Below, one piece after another: positions 54,496 through 62,120 of a DNA stretch of 64,000 nt. The notes beneath the pieces were generated by a model. It saw nothing but the letters and a program-made list of their open reading frames with translations, was not told the origin of the DNA and made no database searches. Made by a program: the position numbers and the translations under genes. Each line of letters begins with the position of its first letter. The first letter of the stretch is position 1. This stretch comes from Perspicuibacillus lycopersici (GTDB lineage: Bacteria > Bacillota > Bacilli > Bacillales > Caldibacillaceae). The stretch spans positions 248,001-312,000 of the forward strand of contig NZ_JAOUSF010000002.1 of NCBI RefSeq assembly GCF_025660475.1. The letters run 5' to 3'.

Positions 54496-55896
54496 ATGCA
54501 TTCTTCTGTACTACTAGAGTATCCGGCGTATAATATAGCGGAACTTAATGACTTATATGCTCAAGCAATGAAGAGCTTTCATCATAAAATTGTCGTTCTC
54601 GACGATGATCCAACAGGCATTCAAAAAGTACACGGAGTTCATGTGTATACGAATTGGGAGGAGGAATCCATTTTAGACGGATTCCAATCCGAACAGCAAA
54701 TGTTCTTTATTTTAACCAATTCTCGTGCCTTTTCTAAAGAAAAAACAAAACAGGTACATCAGGAAATTACCGAACGTGTAATAAAAGCAGCAAAGCAAAC
54801 AGATACACCGTTTATCATCATTAGCCGTGGTGATTCTACTTTACGAGGACACTTCCCATTAGAAACAGCGACAATACATGATACACTAAATCATACTGCC
54901 GATGGGGAATTGATTATCCCATTCTTTAAAGAAGGCGGAAGATACACGCTGAATAATATTCATTTTGTTGAATCTAATGGAGAACTAATTCCAGCAGGGG
55001 AAACAGAATTCGCAAAGGATCGAACATTTGGTTATACGAGCAGTCATTTAGGAGAATATGTCGAGGAAAAATCCAATGGTGCTTTTCTTAAAGAAAACGT
55101 TACCTATATTACTTTAGAGGATTTGCGTTCCCTACATATTGAAAAAATTACGGAACAGCTAATAAATGTTACCGATTTTAACAAAGTAGTTGTAAACGCT
55201 ATATCGGACGACGATTTAAAGGTTCTCTCGATTGCGTTAGTCGCTGCTCTAAATAATGGAAAACAATTTCTTTTCCGAACTGCAGCATCGTTTACAAAAG
55301 TAATTGGTCGTGTGCCGGATAAGGAATTACTTTCTAAAGAGGAAATGATTGAGGCAGGTAGTAATGCTGGCGGACTGATTATTGTCGGTTCACATGTAAA
55401 TAAAACAACACAGCAATTAAATGAGCTCCTTAAGCTAGACTTTGTAGAACCAATTGAATTTAATAGTGATCTTGTCTTACATGCAGAACTATTTGAAAAA
55501 GAAATTCAGGCATGTATTCAAAAGCTAGATGAGAATATTCAAAACGGCCAAACGTCAGTAATTTACACAAAAAGAAAGCGGTTAGACCTTGGAGCAGGGA
55601 TGGCAGAAAAAGAGCTGGAGCTATCCGTGAAAATTTCTGATGGGCTTACGAGAACAATTCAATCCTTATCAAGTAAGCCAAAATATATCATCGCAAAAGG
55701 TGGCATCACCTCTTCCGAAATCGGAACAACTGCACTTGGGGTAAAAAAGGCATTAGTATTAGGGCAAGCCTTACCAGGAATACCGGTTTGGAAAACGGAT
55801 GAAAACAGTAAATACCCAAATATGCCATACGTTATCTTCCCTGGAAACGTCGGGAATGTAACAGATTTATATACGATTGTAAAAAACTTAGAATAG
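54496..55896 (+). CDS. Four-carbon acid sugar kinase (DUF1537 family, OtnK/DtnK-like)
   Basis: 466 residues, full two-domain length. N-terminal substrate domain has VVLDDDPTGIQKVHGVHVYT (about 33-53), RGDSTLRGHFPLE (about 113-125); C-terminal nucleotide-binding domain has AKGGITSSEIGTTALGVKKALVLGQALPGIPVW and YVIFPGNVGN. Family members phosphorylate 3-oxo-tetronate or D-threonate with ATP. The start ATG 54496 lies four bases after the garR stop; SD is within the garR end (AAAGGAGG). No aldolase, isomerase or PdxA2-like gene follows, so the pathway is incomplete here. Confidence 0.92.
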   Translation: MHSSVLLEYPAYNIAELNDLYAQAMKSFHHKIVVLDDDPTGIQKVHGVHVYTNWEEESILDGFQSEQQMFFILTNSRAFSKEKTKQVHQEITERVIKAAKQTDTPFIIISRGDSTLRGHFPLETATIHDTLNHTADGELIIPFFKEGGRYTLNNIHFVESNGELIPAGETEFAKDRTFGYTSSHLGEYVEEKSNGAFLKENVTYITLEDLRSLHIEKITEQLINVTDFNKVVVNAISDDDLKVLSIALVAALNNGKQFLFRTAASFTKVIGRVPDKELLSKEEMIEAGSNAGGLIIVGSHVNKTTQQLNELLKLDFVEPIEFNSDLVLHAELFEKEIQACIQKLDENIQNGQTSVIYTKRKRLDLGAGMAEKELELSVKISDGLTRTIQSLSSKPKYIIAKGGITSSEIGTTALGVKKALVLGQALPGIPVWKTDENSKYPNMPYVIFPGNVGNVTDLYTIVKNLE

Positions 55897-55970
55897 CACT
55901 CGTTACAAAACAAAGAAATGAAGAGCAAAAATAAAATAAGGGTAATGATTTACTCGATGGGGGAAATTAT

Positions 55971-57317
55971 ATGGTAACTGGAAACGCATTAATTGCTATT
56001 TTTATTGGCGCATTGCTGCTATTATTCTTCTTAATTTTAAAAGTAAAACTGGAACCATTCGTTGCTTTAGTAGGGGTTGCTATTTTAACGGCATTAGCCG
56101 TCGGATTCCCAATTGCGGAAGTATCCTCTATTGTCGCAGGTGGTTTCGGAAATACACTTGTTAGCGTTGGTATATTAATCGGTTTAGGAGTAATTTTCGG
56201 TGAATTACTTGCAGCAAGTGGAGCGGTAGAAAAAATCGCACAGGCTATTTTGAAATTATTTGGGGTAAAAAAATCAGCTGCTGGTATTGCTTTAACTGGT
56301 ACAGCAGTCTCGATTCCAGTATTTTTTGATGCTGCATTTGTTATTTTAAGTGGATTAATTAAAAGCTTAGCAAACAAAACAAAAATACCTGCGATTACTT
56401 TTGTAACCGCATTAGCTGTTGGACTAATTGTATCGCACAGCACCATCATCCCAACACCTGGTCCGATGATTGTTGCTGAAAATACTGGATCAGATGTAGG
56501 ATTATTTATCATCTACGGATTAATCATTGCAATTCCAGCTACACTTGTTGGCGGATACTTATATGGAATGTTTATTGGCCGTCGCATTAAGCCAACGGAA
56601 AGTGTGGAAATGGAAATTGCTGCTACTGATTCGCAAACATACAAAAAAGAAATTTCAACTGGTTTATCGTTCTTTATGTTAGGACTACCGATTTTATTGA
56701 TAATCGGAAATACAGTAACAGGTATGGTAGCTCCTGACTCGACAATCGCTACAATTTTTAAATTAATTGGTGATAAAAACGTTGCACTGTTTATTAGTGT
56801 AATTGCTGCTATTATTCTATTAAAACCATATATCGCAAAGGATTACACAACATTATATAATAATGCGATTAATTCTGCCGGGGTAATTCTATTAATTACA
56901 GGTGCAGGTGGAGCGTTTGGTGCTGTTATTAATCAAAGTGGTATCGGTGATCATTTAATTACCGTTATGCAAGGATGGAATATTCATATCTTCCTACTCG
57001 CCTTTATCTTTACACAAATTCTTCGGGCATCCCTTGGGTCTGCAACGGTTGCTTTAGTAACAACCTCAAGTATTTTAGGGCCCCAAGTTGCAGAGCTTGG
57101 CGTTTCGCCAGTATTACTTGGTCTTGCTATTTGTTCAGGGGCAATTGGCTTATCACTACCAAATGATTCCGGTTTTTGGGTTGTAAACAAATTTGGTAAA
57201 CTGACAATTCCACAAACAATGAAAGCATGGACAATTGGAGGATTTATCGCAGGTATTACAGCATTAGTGGTCGTCTACGTATTGTTCCTGCTCTCCCCAA
57301 TTTTACCTGGTATTTAA
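55971..57317 (+). CDS. GntP-family acid-sugar permease
   Basis: 448 residues, about 12 membrane segments. Key blocks: KLEPFVALVGVAILTALAVGFP; GFGNTLVSVGILIGLGVIFGELLAASGAVEKIA; SHSTIIPTPGPMIVAENTGSD; LLITGAGGAFGAVINQSG; and SLPNDSGFWVVNKFGKLTI. Import of the four-carbon acid sugar (threonate, erythronate or similar) is inferred from the dehydrogenase-kinase operon it ends. 75 bases separate it from the kinase gene. Confidence 0.93.
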   Translation: MVTGNALIAIFIGALLLLFFLILKVKLEPFVALVGVAILTALAVGFPIAEVSSIVAGGFGNTLVSVGILIGLGVIFGELLAASGAVEKIAQAILKLFGVKKSAAGIALTGTAVSIPVFFDAAFVILSGLIKSLANKTKIPAITFVTALAVGLIVSHSTIIPTPGPMIVAENTGSDVGLFIIYGLIIAIPATLVGGYLYGMFIGRRIKPTESVEMEIAATDSQTYKKEISTGLSFFMLGLPILLIIGNTVTGMVAPDSTIATIFKLIGDKNVALFISVIAAIILLKPYIAKDYTTLYNNAINSAGVILLITGAGGAFGAVINQSGIGDHLITVMQGWNIHIFLLAFIFTQILRASLGSATVALVTTSSILGPQVAELGVSPVLLGLAICSGAIGLSLPNDSGFWVVNKFGKLTIPQTMKAWTIGGFIAGITALVVVYVLFLLSPILPGI

Positions 57318-57368
57318 AACCCAAATACTATTGTATTCATCCTCAGGATGACTGCAATCTAATAAAAG

Positions 57369-57418
57369 GAAAATCTTGCGGATGGAATAAAGAAAATCTC
57401 AAGATTTTCTTTTTTTTG
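57369..57418 (+). terminator. Terminator of the acid-sugar operon
   Basis: GAAAATCTTG / CAAGATTTTC, ten paired bases with a 21-base loop, followed by nine T. Confidence 0.8.
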
Positions 57419-57512
57419 TTTGTAAAATAATAGATAGTTTCGAGTGATTGAGAATGCAGCTTTCAAACTTATTGTTGTTTCATGAGAAAGAATATGGAAT
57501 AAATGGTACTAA

Positions 57513-57632
57513 GCAGACTGAAAACACGAAGACTCCCGCGAGGAAGCAAGACTGGTGAGACTTCCCAGGAGCGTAGCGACAAGAGTGCTCAACGCTCTCC
57601 CGAATGGATACGCGGAGTGTATTTTAGTCTGC
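57513..57632. repeat. 120-bp inverted-repeat element of the GCAGACTG family
   Basis: Ends GCAGACTGAAAACAC and GTGTATTTTAGTCTGC are inverted repeats with small mismatches. The core is GC-rich (CTCCCGCGAGGAAGC, GGAGCGTAGCGACAAGAG). Part of it, with GCGTAGCG, resembles the centre of the element at 14496-14730. It lies in the 530-base gap upstream of alaR. No coding capacity. Confidence 0.65.
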
Positions 57633-57708
57633 AGACTACTTATAAAACAAATGGAAACAATCAATAATAAAACACCATTGGGAATAAATGACTATTTTTT
57701 AATTTTTT

Positions 57709-57756
57709 TTGCACGGACGATTTATAATGTAGTAAAATAAACAACATTATAATGTA
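57709..57756 (+). promoter_or_regulatory. Promoter and AlaR-type operator candidate upstream of alaR
   Basis: TTGCAC (57709-57714), 18-base spacer, TAAAAT (57733-57738). TATAATGT (57723-57730) and ACATTATA (57744-57751) form a perfect inverted repeat around the -10, and TTATAATGTA is directly repeated at 57722 and 57747. It is a reasonable Lrp-family operator, inferred only. Confidence 0.45.
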
Positions 57757-57843
57757 AGAAAATTCAACGTATTAGTACATATAACATGATTATAAGATGG
57801 AGAGCTGCTTGCTGAATTTCCATCATTCCTGAGGAGGAGACCA

Positions 57844-58347
57844 ATGAAATTAACAAATGAGGAACTGGAAATACTTGCCATTTTAGAGGAAAATCACCGC
57901 GTACCGGTAGAAACAATTGCTATCCAAATACAGCTTTCTGAGGAAAAAGTTCAACAAATTATCAAAAAATTAGAGGATGAAAAAATTATCATTAGCTACC
58001 CAGCACTTATTGATTGGACAAAAATCGACGGTAAGGAAAATATTGAAGCAATGATAGATGTCAAAGTGACACCGAAACGTGGCGTAGGCTTTGATGAAGT
58101 AGCCGAACGGATTTACCGTTTTCCAGAAGTAACCTCTCTTTATTTAATGAGCGGTACCTATGACTTATCAGTAACAGTGGAAGGAAAAACGATGAAGGAA
58201 ATTGCGATGTTCGTTTCTGAAAAACTGTCTACTATTGAAAATGTCATCTCCACGACTACTCATTTTATGCTAAAAAAATATAAGCATGACGGGGTAATTA
58301 TTGAAGGAAAACAAGATAAAGATCGTAGAATGGTGGTATCTCCATGA
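57844..58347 (+). CDS. alaR: Lrp/AsnC family regulator AlaR
   Basis: 167 residues. N-terminal HTH (LEILAILEENHRVPVETIAIQIQLSEEKVQQIIKKLEDEKII), then the RAM ligand domain (MIDVKVTPKRGVGFDEVAERIYRFPEVTSLYLMSGTYDLSV), very close to B. subtilis AlaR (YugG). It is expected to sense alanine and control alaT. The start has GAGGAGGAG seven bases before. The stop overlaps the alaT start in ATGA, giving translational coupling. Confidence 0.93.
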   Translation: MKLTNEELEILAILEENHRVPVETIAIQIQLSEEKVQQIIKKLEDEKIIISYPALIDWTKIDGKENIEAMIDVKVTPKRGVGFDEVAERIYRFPEVTSLYLMSGTYDLSVTVEGKTMKEIAMFVSEKLSTIENVISTTTHFMLKKYKHDGVIIEGKQDKDRRMVVSP

Positions 58348-59528
58348 GTTTGGACTATGAACGTTATTTAGCCAATACGGCAAACCATTTACAGCCGTCT
58401 GGTATTCGAAAATTTTTCGATCTAGCTGCTAGTATGAAGGGAGTCATTTCCCTTGGGGTTGGCGAACCAGATTTCACGACACCTTGGAATATTCGGGAAA
58501 CCGCCATTGCTGCATTAGAGGAAGGCTTTACCTCCTATACAGCAAATGCTGGATTAATCGAATTACGCCAAGAAATCTCTACCTATTTAGAAAAATCATT
58601 TCACGTGCAATATCAAGCGGAAAATCAAATTATTGTCACAGTAGGTGCTAGCCAGGCATTGGATTTAGCGTTCCGTGCCATTTTGAATCCAGGTGATGAA
58701 GTACTAATTATTGAACCAGCATTTGTTTCCTATGCAGCACTTGTTTCCATTGCAGGTGGCAACCCAATTGCCATCCCTACTTACGCGAGCAATGGCTTTA
58801 AGGTTACTGCCAAACAGATTGAAAATGCAATCACTGCCAAAACAAAGGCAATTTTGTTATGTTCACCAAACAATCCAACCGGTACATATTTAAATAAACA
58901 GGATTTACTAGAAATTGCAGCGATAATTGAAAAGCATGATTTACTAGTGTTAAGTGACGAAATATATTCTGAATTAACCTATGATGAAAAATATACGAGT
59001 ATTGTAACGATTCCTGGCATGTACGAGCGAACGATTTTAATTAATGGCTTCTCCAAAGGATTTGCAATGACTGGCTGGCGCTTAGGATTTTTAGCTGCTC
59101 CACCTGAACTAACGAGTGTGATGGTTAAAATTTATCAATATACGACGATGTGTGCACCGAATATGCTACAGCACGGGGCAATCGAAGCACTTCGCAATAG
59201 TTATGATCAAGTGGAAACCATGCGGCAAAGCTACCGGCGAAGAAGAAATTATATTGTTCATGCCCTAAACAGTATTGGTCTTGATTGCCATATACCAGGT
59301 GGCGCATTTTATGTATTTCCATCGATTATAAGAACCGGACTAACCTCTGAGGAATTCGCTGAGCAATTATTAAAGCAACAAAAAGTCGCTGTAGTTCCTG
59401 GAAGCGCATTTGGTGAAAGTGGTGAAGGCTATATCCGCTGCTCCTACGCCACCTCTATGCAGCAGCTACAAGAAGCGATTAGTAGAATGAAAGTATTTTT
59501 AGAACCACTGTTGGTGCGTGAAGTTTAG
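58344..59528 (+). CDS. alaT: Class I/II aminotransferase AlaT (alanine transaminase)
   Basis: 394 residues. Fold type I PLP enzyme: LGVGEPDFTTPWNI, SPNNPTGTY (174-182), and PLP lysine K238 in INGFSKGFAMTGWRLGF. It is coupled to alaR as in B. subtilis alaR-alaT (YugG-YugH), where the enzyme interconverts pyruvate and alanine using glutamate. Assignment as alanine transaminase rests on this synteny; the family alone covers several amino-acid substrates. Confidence 0.9.
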   Translation: MSLDYERYLANTANHLQPSGIRKFFDLAASMKGVISLGVGEPDFTTPWNIRETAIAALEEGFTSYTANAGLIELRQEISTYLEKSFHVQYQAENQIIVTVGASQALDLAFRAILNPGDEVLIIEPAFVSYAALVSIAGGNPIAIPTYASNGFKVTAKQIENAITAKTKAILLCSPNNPTGTYLNKQDLLEIAAIIEKHDLLVLSDEIYSELTYDEKYTSIVTIPGMYERTILINGFSKGFAMTGWRLGFLAAPPELTSVMVKIYQYTTMCAPNMLQHGAIEALRNSYDQVETMRQSYRRRRNYIVHALNSIGLDCHIPGGAFYVFPSIIRTGLTSEEFAEQLLKQQKVAVVPGSAFGESGEGYIRCSYATSMQQLQEAISRMKVFLEPLLVREV

Positions 59529-59541
59529 AAAATAACGAGCC

Positions 59542-59600
59542 ATTAGAATGAATACACTCCACTTCCTGCTGGCGATGGTGTGTATCCATTCTAATAAAAA
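59542..59600 (+). terminator. Terminator-like inverted repeat after alaT
   Basis: TTAGAATGAATACAC / GTGTGTATCCATTCTAA imperfect stem with a GC-rich centre, followed by AAAAATT, so a true T-run is missing. It resembles the GCAGACTG-type extragenic elements by its ATACAC arm. Confidence 0.5.
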
Positions 59601-59648
59601 TTGCTTAATCTTTGAAAATCAAATACATTTTTGCCTTCTATCACAATA

Positions 59649-60062
59649 TTAGTGTTTATTTTTCTTCCCTCGGACGATTTTTCTCCCCAACAAAAATATC
59701 CCCGATAGGAAGGCAAACATAAAAAAGAACGCCAAATATCCATATAACCCAACAACCGCATCTTGGAATTCCATGTTCCCGCGATTTGTAATGGCCTGTT
59801 GAATTTCTATTGCAAAAACCAATACAACCATAAAGGTAAATGTATATAAAAACGCAAGAATGACAATCCCATAAGGAAGCTTCGCCACAGCATTAGAGAC
59901 GAATAGCACAAATAAAAACACAACAAACCCTATAATTCCCATAATCCAAAAATGCAAGTCCTTGTCTGTTAATGTTGTATGGAATACTTCACTCATCATA
60001 TAATTGATCATGTCATGAATATTATTAATTGCATGGACGATTTGGATGATTATCTCTTTCAA
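59649..60062 (-). CDS. Small multi-pass membrane protein of unknown function
   Basis: 137 residues from TTG with GGAGGG seven bases upstream. Hydrophilic N-terminal 35 residues (NNIHDMINYMMSEVFHTTLTDKD), then three to four helices (IMGIIGFVVFLFVLFVSNAV; LPYGIVILAFLYTFTFMVVLVFAI; VVGLYGYLAFFFMFAFLSGIFLL), and a basic end (GRKIVRGKKNKH). I do not recognise the family. It is downstream of, and codirectional with, the hydrolase-wHTH regulator gene but separated by a terminator, so it likely has its own promoter. Confidence 0.7.
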   Translation of the reverse strand: MKEIIIQIVHAINNIHDMINYMMSEVFHTTLTDKDLHFWIMGIIGFVVFLFVLFVSNAVAKLPYGIVILAFLYTFTFMVVLVFAIEIQQAITNRGNMEFQDAVVGLYGYLAFFFMFAFLSGIFLLGRKIVRGKKNKH

Positions 60063-60140
60063 TTCTCAACCCTCCTTCCCCACTTTAGTATAGCTCTCCA
60101 TTCTGCTCCATATACTATTATCCGGCTCTAATAAACTACT

Positions 60141-60191
60141 AAAAAAATAACATAACCTCCTCACTTGAAAAATAGGGAAAGCTATGTTATC
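60141..60191 (-). terminator. Terminator of the hydrolase-wHTH gene
   Basis: Minus-strand ATAACATAG / GTTATGTTAT imperfect stem followed by seven T, 10 bases past the stop. Confidence 0.75.
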
Positions 60192-60200
60192 GAATTCTGC

Positions 60201-61496
60201 TCATATTTGTTTTTCTAATTCATATTGGAGTTCTAGTACCCAATCCACCGGCATATCTGCGAACAGTGTAGCTTCTGACGGGAGTTCACGCTTTCCTTCT
60301 AGCCCCTCTCTCACATCACATATAATCTCATAATTTGGATTTAACCAAATGTACTGGGAATCTGTATAAATTAAATCCTCCATACCATTTGCTTTTAAAA
60401 GCGAACGAAGATGGTTTAAAGAGACACGGAACGCATTTTGAACATTTGCCTTGTTCGAATTTGGCCATAATTTTTCGTACACCTTTTCCTTCGGAGATTT
60501 CCCGTAGAAACCGAGGAAAGCAATTAACTCCTTAGCTTTTCGCTGATTCCATTTCCCTTGAATTTCAATTCCATTAACCGTCATACGAAAAATTGATAGA
60601 AAATCAATACGAATCTGTAGTTTTGCTGTCCCACGAATTTCTTTATACAACAAGCGTAAATACGGTAGGTCCATATTTACTTTCCCAGAGGATTGAGCTA
60701 ATTTTTCTCGGATAAAATCCTTTATTCGATTTGCAGTCTGTTCAGGTTCATCTACTTGGACCATATTATTGGAGTTACTAATAAGATGGACTTGATGATT
60801 GGAAAAATATTTAGCACTCAACATGGTTAATGACGGAGGAAAGTTAACATCAAATTCTGCATTTAGTAAAAGCGTTGGTGTTTTAATTTTCACAAGCTTT
60901 TCTTCAGAAAGTGCATTCGCATTTAACAATAACAAGTCCATGTATATATCTAATCTTGCTTTTTCGTATGCACACTTAATAACCTCATGCTTTGCAGGGT
61001 CCTGATTTCTAATAATTTGTGGAATCATCCATTCACCAAATTCAGTTCCACTCAGCTGCTTCATCATATCCTTCCGATACTTAATCGCAGGTTTTACTAC
61101 ATTTGTAGGATAATAGCATGGAGTAGAAAGAATGGTAAAGGTTTGAGGTGTGATGAATCCTCTACTAATTAATTCCACACCCATTTGTACACCAATTCCA
61201 TGGGAAACGAGATGGAATTCTTCTATTTTTTCATGTTCAATTAATTTCATAAAATCATTGATAAGTGCTTGCCAATTCTCCTCTTCATTAGAATAATAGA
61301 CCCCATCCGAGTATCCATGCCACCGCAAGTCATAGGTTAGACGGTCAGAGGCGGAAAAATACGGTAAAATATATTTCCATGTTGTTTGATCCAAACCTAA
61401 TCCATGAAGAAACACAATCGTCCCTTTAGATTTTTTTGAGGTATGTTTCAAACGATCATAATGAATAGTAGAATCTGACAATTTTAATACTTTCAT
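60201..61496 (-). CDS. Alpha/beta-hydrolase-fold (catalytically dead) - SARP-like winged-helix fusion regulator
   Basis: 431 residues. Residues 1-265 are an alpha/beta hydrolase fold: HGLGLDQTTW (31-40, oxyanion loop), YDLRWHGYSD (55-64). The nucleophile elbow reads S98-H-G100-I-G, so the usual GxSxG serine is a glycine. The acid D216 (LNAEFD) is kept, but the histidine position is N244 (SNSNNMVQVDEPEQ). Residues about 290-385 form an OmpR/SARP-type winged helix (WNQRKAKELIAFLGFYGKSP...LWPNSNKANVQNAFRVSLNHLRSLL). So it should bind a ligand without cleaving it and bind DNA. GGGGG precedes the ATG; its promoter region holds two 11-bp-spaced direct repeats. Confidence 0.85.
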   Translation of the reverse strand: MKVLKLSDSTIHYDRLKHTSKKSKGTIVFLHGLGLDQTTWKYILPYFSASDRLTYDLRWHGYSDGVYYSNEEENWQALINDFMKLIEHEKIEEFHLVSHGIGVQMGVELISRGFITPQTFTILSTPCYYPTNVVKPAIKYRKDMMKQLSGTEFGEWMIPQIIRNQDPAKHEVIKCAYEKARLDIYMDLLLLNANALSEEKLVKIKTPTLLLNAEFDVNFPPSLTMLSAKYFSNHQVHLISNSNNMVQVDEPEQTANRIKDFIREKLAQSSGKVNMDLPYLRLLYKEIRGTAKLQIRIDFLSIFRMTVNGIEIQGKWNQRKAKELIAFLGFYGKSPKEKVYEKLWPNSNKANVQNAFRVSLNHLRSLLKANGMEDLIYTDSQYIWLNPNYEIICDVREGLEGKRELPSEATLFADMPVDWVLELQYELEKQI

Positions 61497-61510
61497 ATTG
61501 CCCCCTGCAG

Positions 61511-61530
61511 TGTAATGATATTGTAATGAT
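61511..61530. promoter_or_regulatory. Direct repeat TGTAATGAT x2, 11-bp period (candidate operator)
   Basis: TGTAATGAT at 61511-61519 and at 61522-61530, between the promoter and the start codon of the hydrolase-wHTH gene. SARP/OmpR-type proteins bind such direct repeats. Confidence 0.55.
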
Positions 61531-61542
61531 AAGTTTACTATT

Positions 61543-61571
61543 ATTATAGTGACTTCATTGGTTTTTCACAA
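61543..61571 (-). promoter_or_regulatory. SigA-type promoter of the hydrolase-wHTH gene
   Basis: Minus strand: TTGTGA (61566-61571), 17-base spacer, TATAAT (61543-61548), about 45 bases upstream of the start codon. Confidence 0.6.
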
Positions 61572-61779
61572 CTAATACTTTAGTGTGTTAAAGTAGAAAA
61601 ACTATCATCCTTTTATTTATTTTTCCTCTCAAAAAAATAAATAAACCATTGGCAGAGCTGATTGTAAAGCGGGTTCGTTTTATGGTCGCTCTTTTTTTGT
61701 CTTCTCTTGTTTAGGAACATTATAACAAAAAGTTTGGATATTTTTGTAAAAAATGGATAAAGTTTATTATATTTCATTG

Positions 61780-61796
61780 TGTAATACGAATGTAAT
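61780..61796. promoter_or_regulatory. Second TGTAAT direct repeat, 11-bp period
   Basis: TGTAAT at 61780-61785 and 61791-61796, about 210 bp upstream of the promoter; same core and period as the site at 61511. The rest of 61572-62055 is AT-rich with no convincing gene. Confidence 0.45.
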
Positions 61797-62061
61797 ATTA
61801 CCTATCCATTCGTTCACGCCATTCTTCGTCCCATAACAAATTCGATAATTTTACGAATCAACATCGAAATACGGGCATGCTCTTTAACAATATGCGCTAA
61901 CATTGGAATTATCAACCGTTTTGCTTACTATTTGCGGTTATTTTTGGAGGGAATTAACTACATGTTGCGTAACAAATTTAGGATAGGCAATTGCGGTAGA
62001 TTATTTATTGTAAAGGCTGTTTTCGTCTAGATTGCTGCTTTTTCTAAAAAGACCGCAGATG

Positions 62062-62099
62062 GAATATACGGATGCTCTTCTATGAGCAACCGTATATTT
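62062..62099 (-). terminator. Terminator of the PrsW-type gene
   Basis: Minus-strand AATATACGG.TGCTC / GAGCA.CCGTATATT stem, about 20 bases past the stop; a T-run follows more weakly, near CTTTTT (62045-62050). Confidence 0.65.
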
Positions 62100-62120
62100 G
62101 TTTGCGAACGAACGCTTCAG

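Noticed and set aside
55967..56512. 181-codon minus-strand frame within the gntP gene
   Set aside because: It is the complement of the GntP coding frame, Pro/Thr/Asn-rich with no SD or family signature.
61962..62030. 22-codon plus-strand frame after GGAGGG
   Set aside because: Too short, no recognisable sequence, and the spacing to the start is poor.
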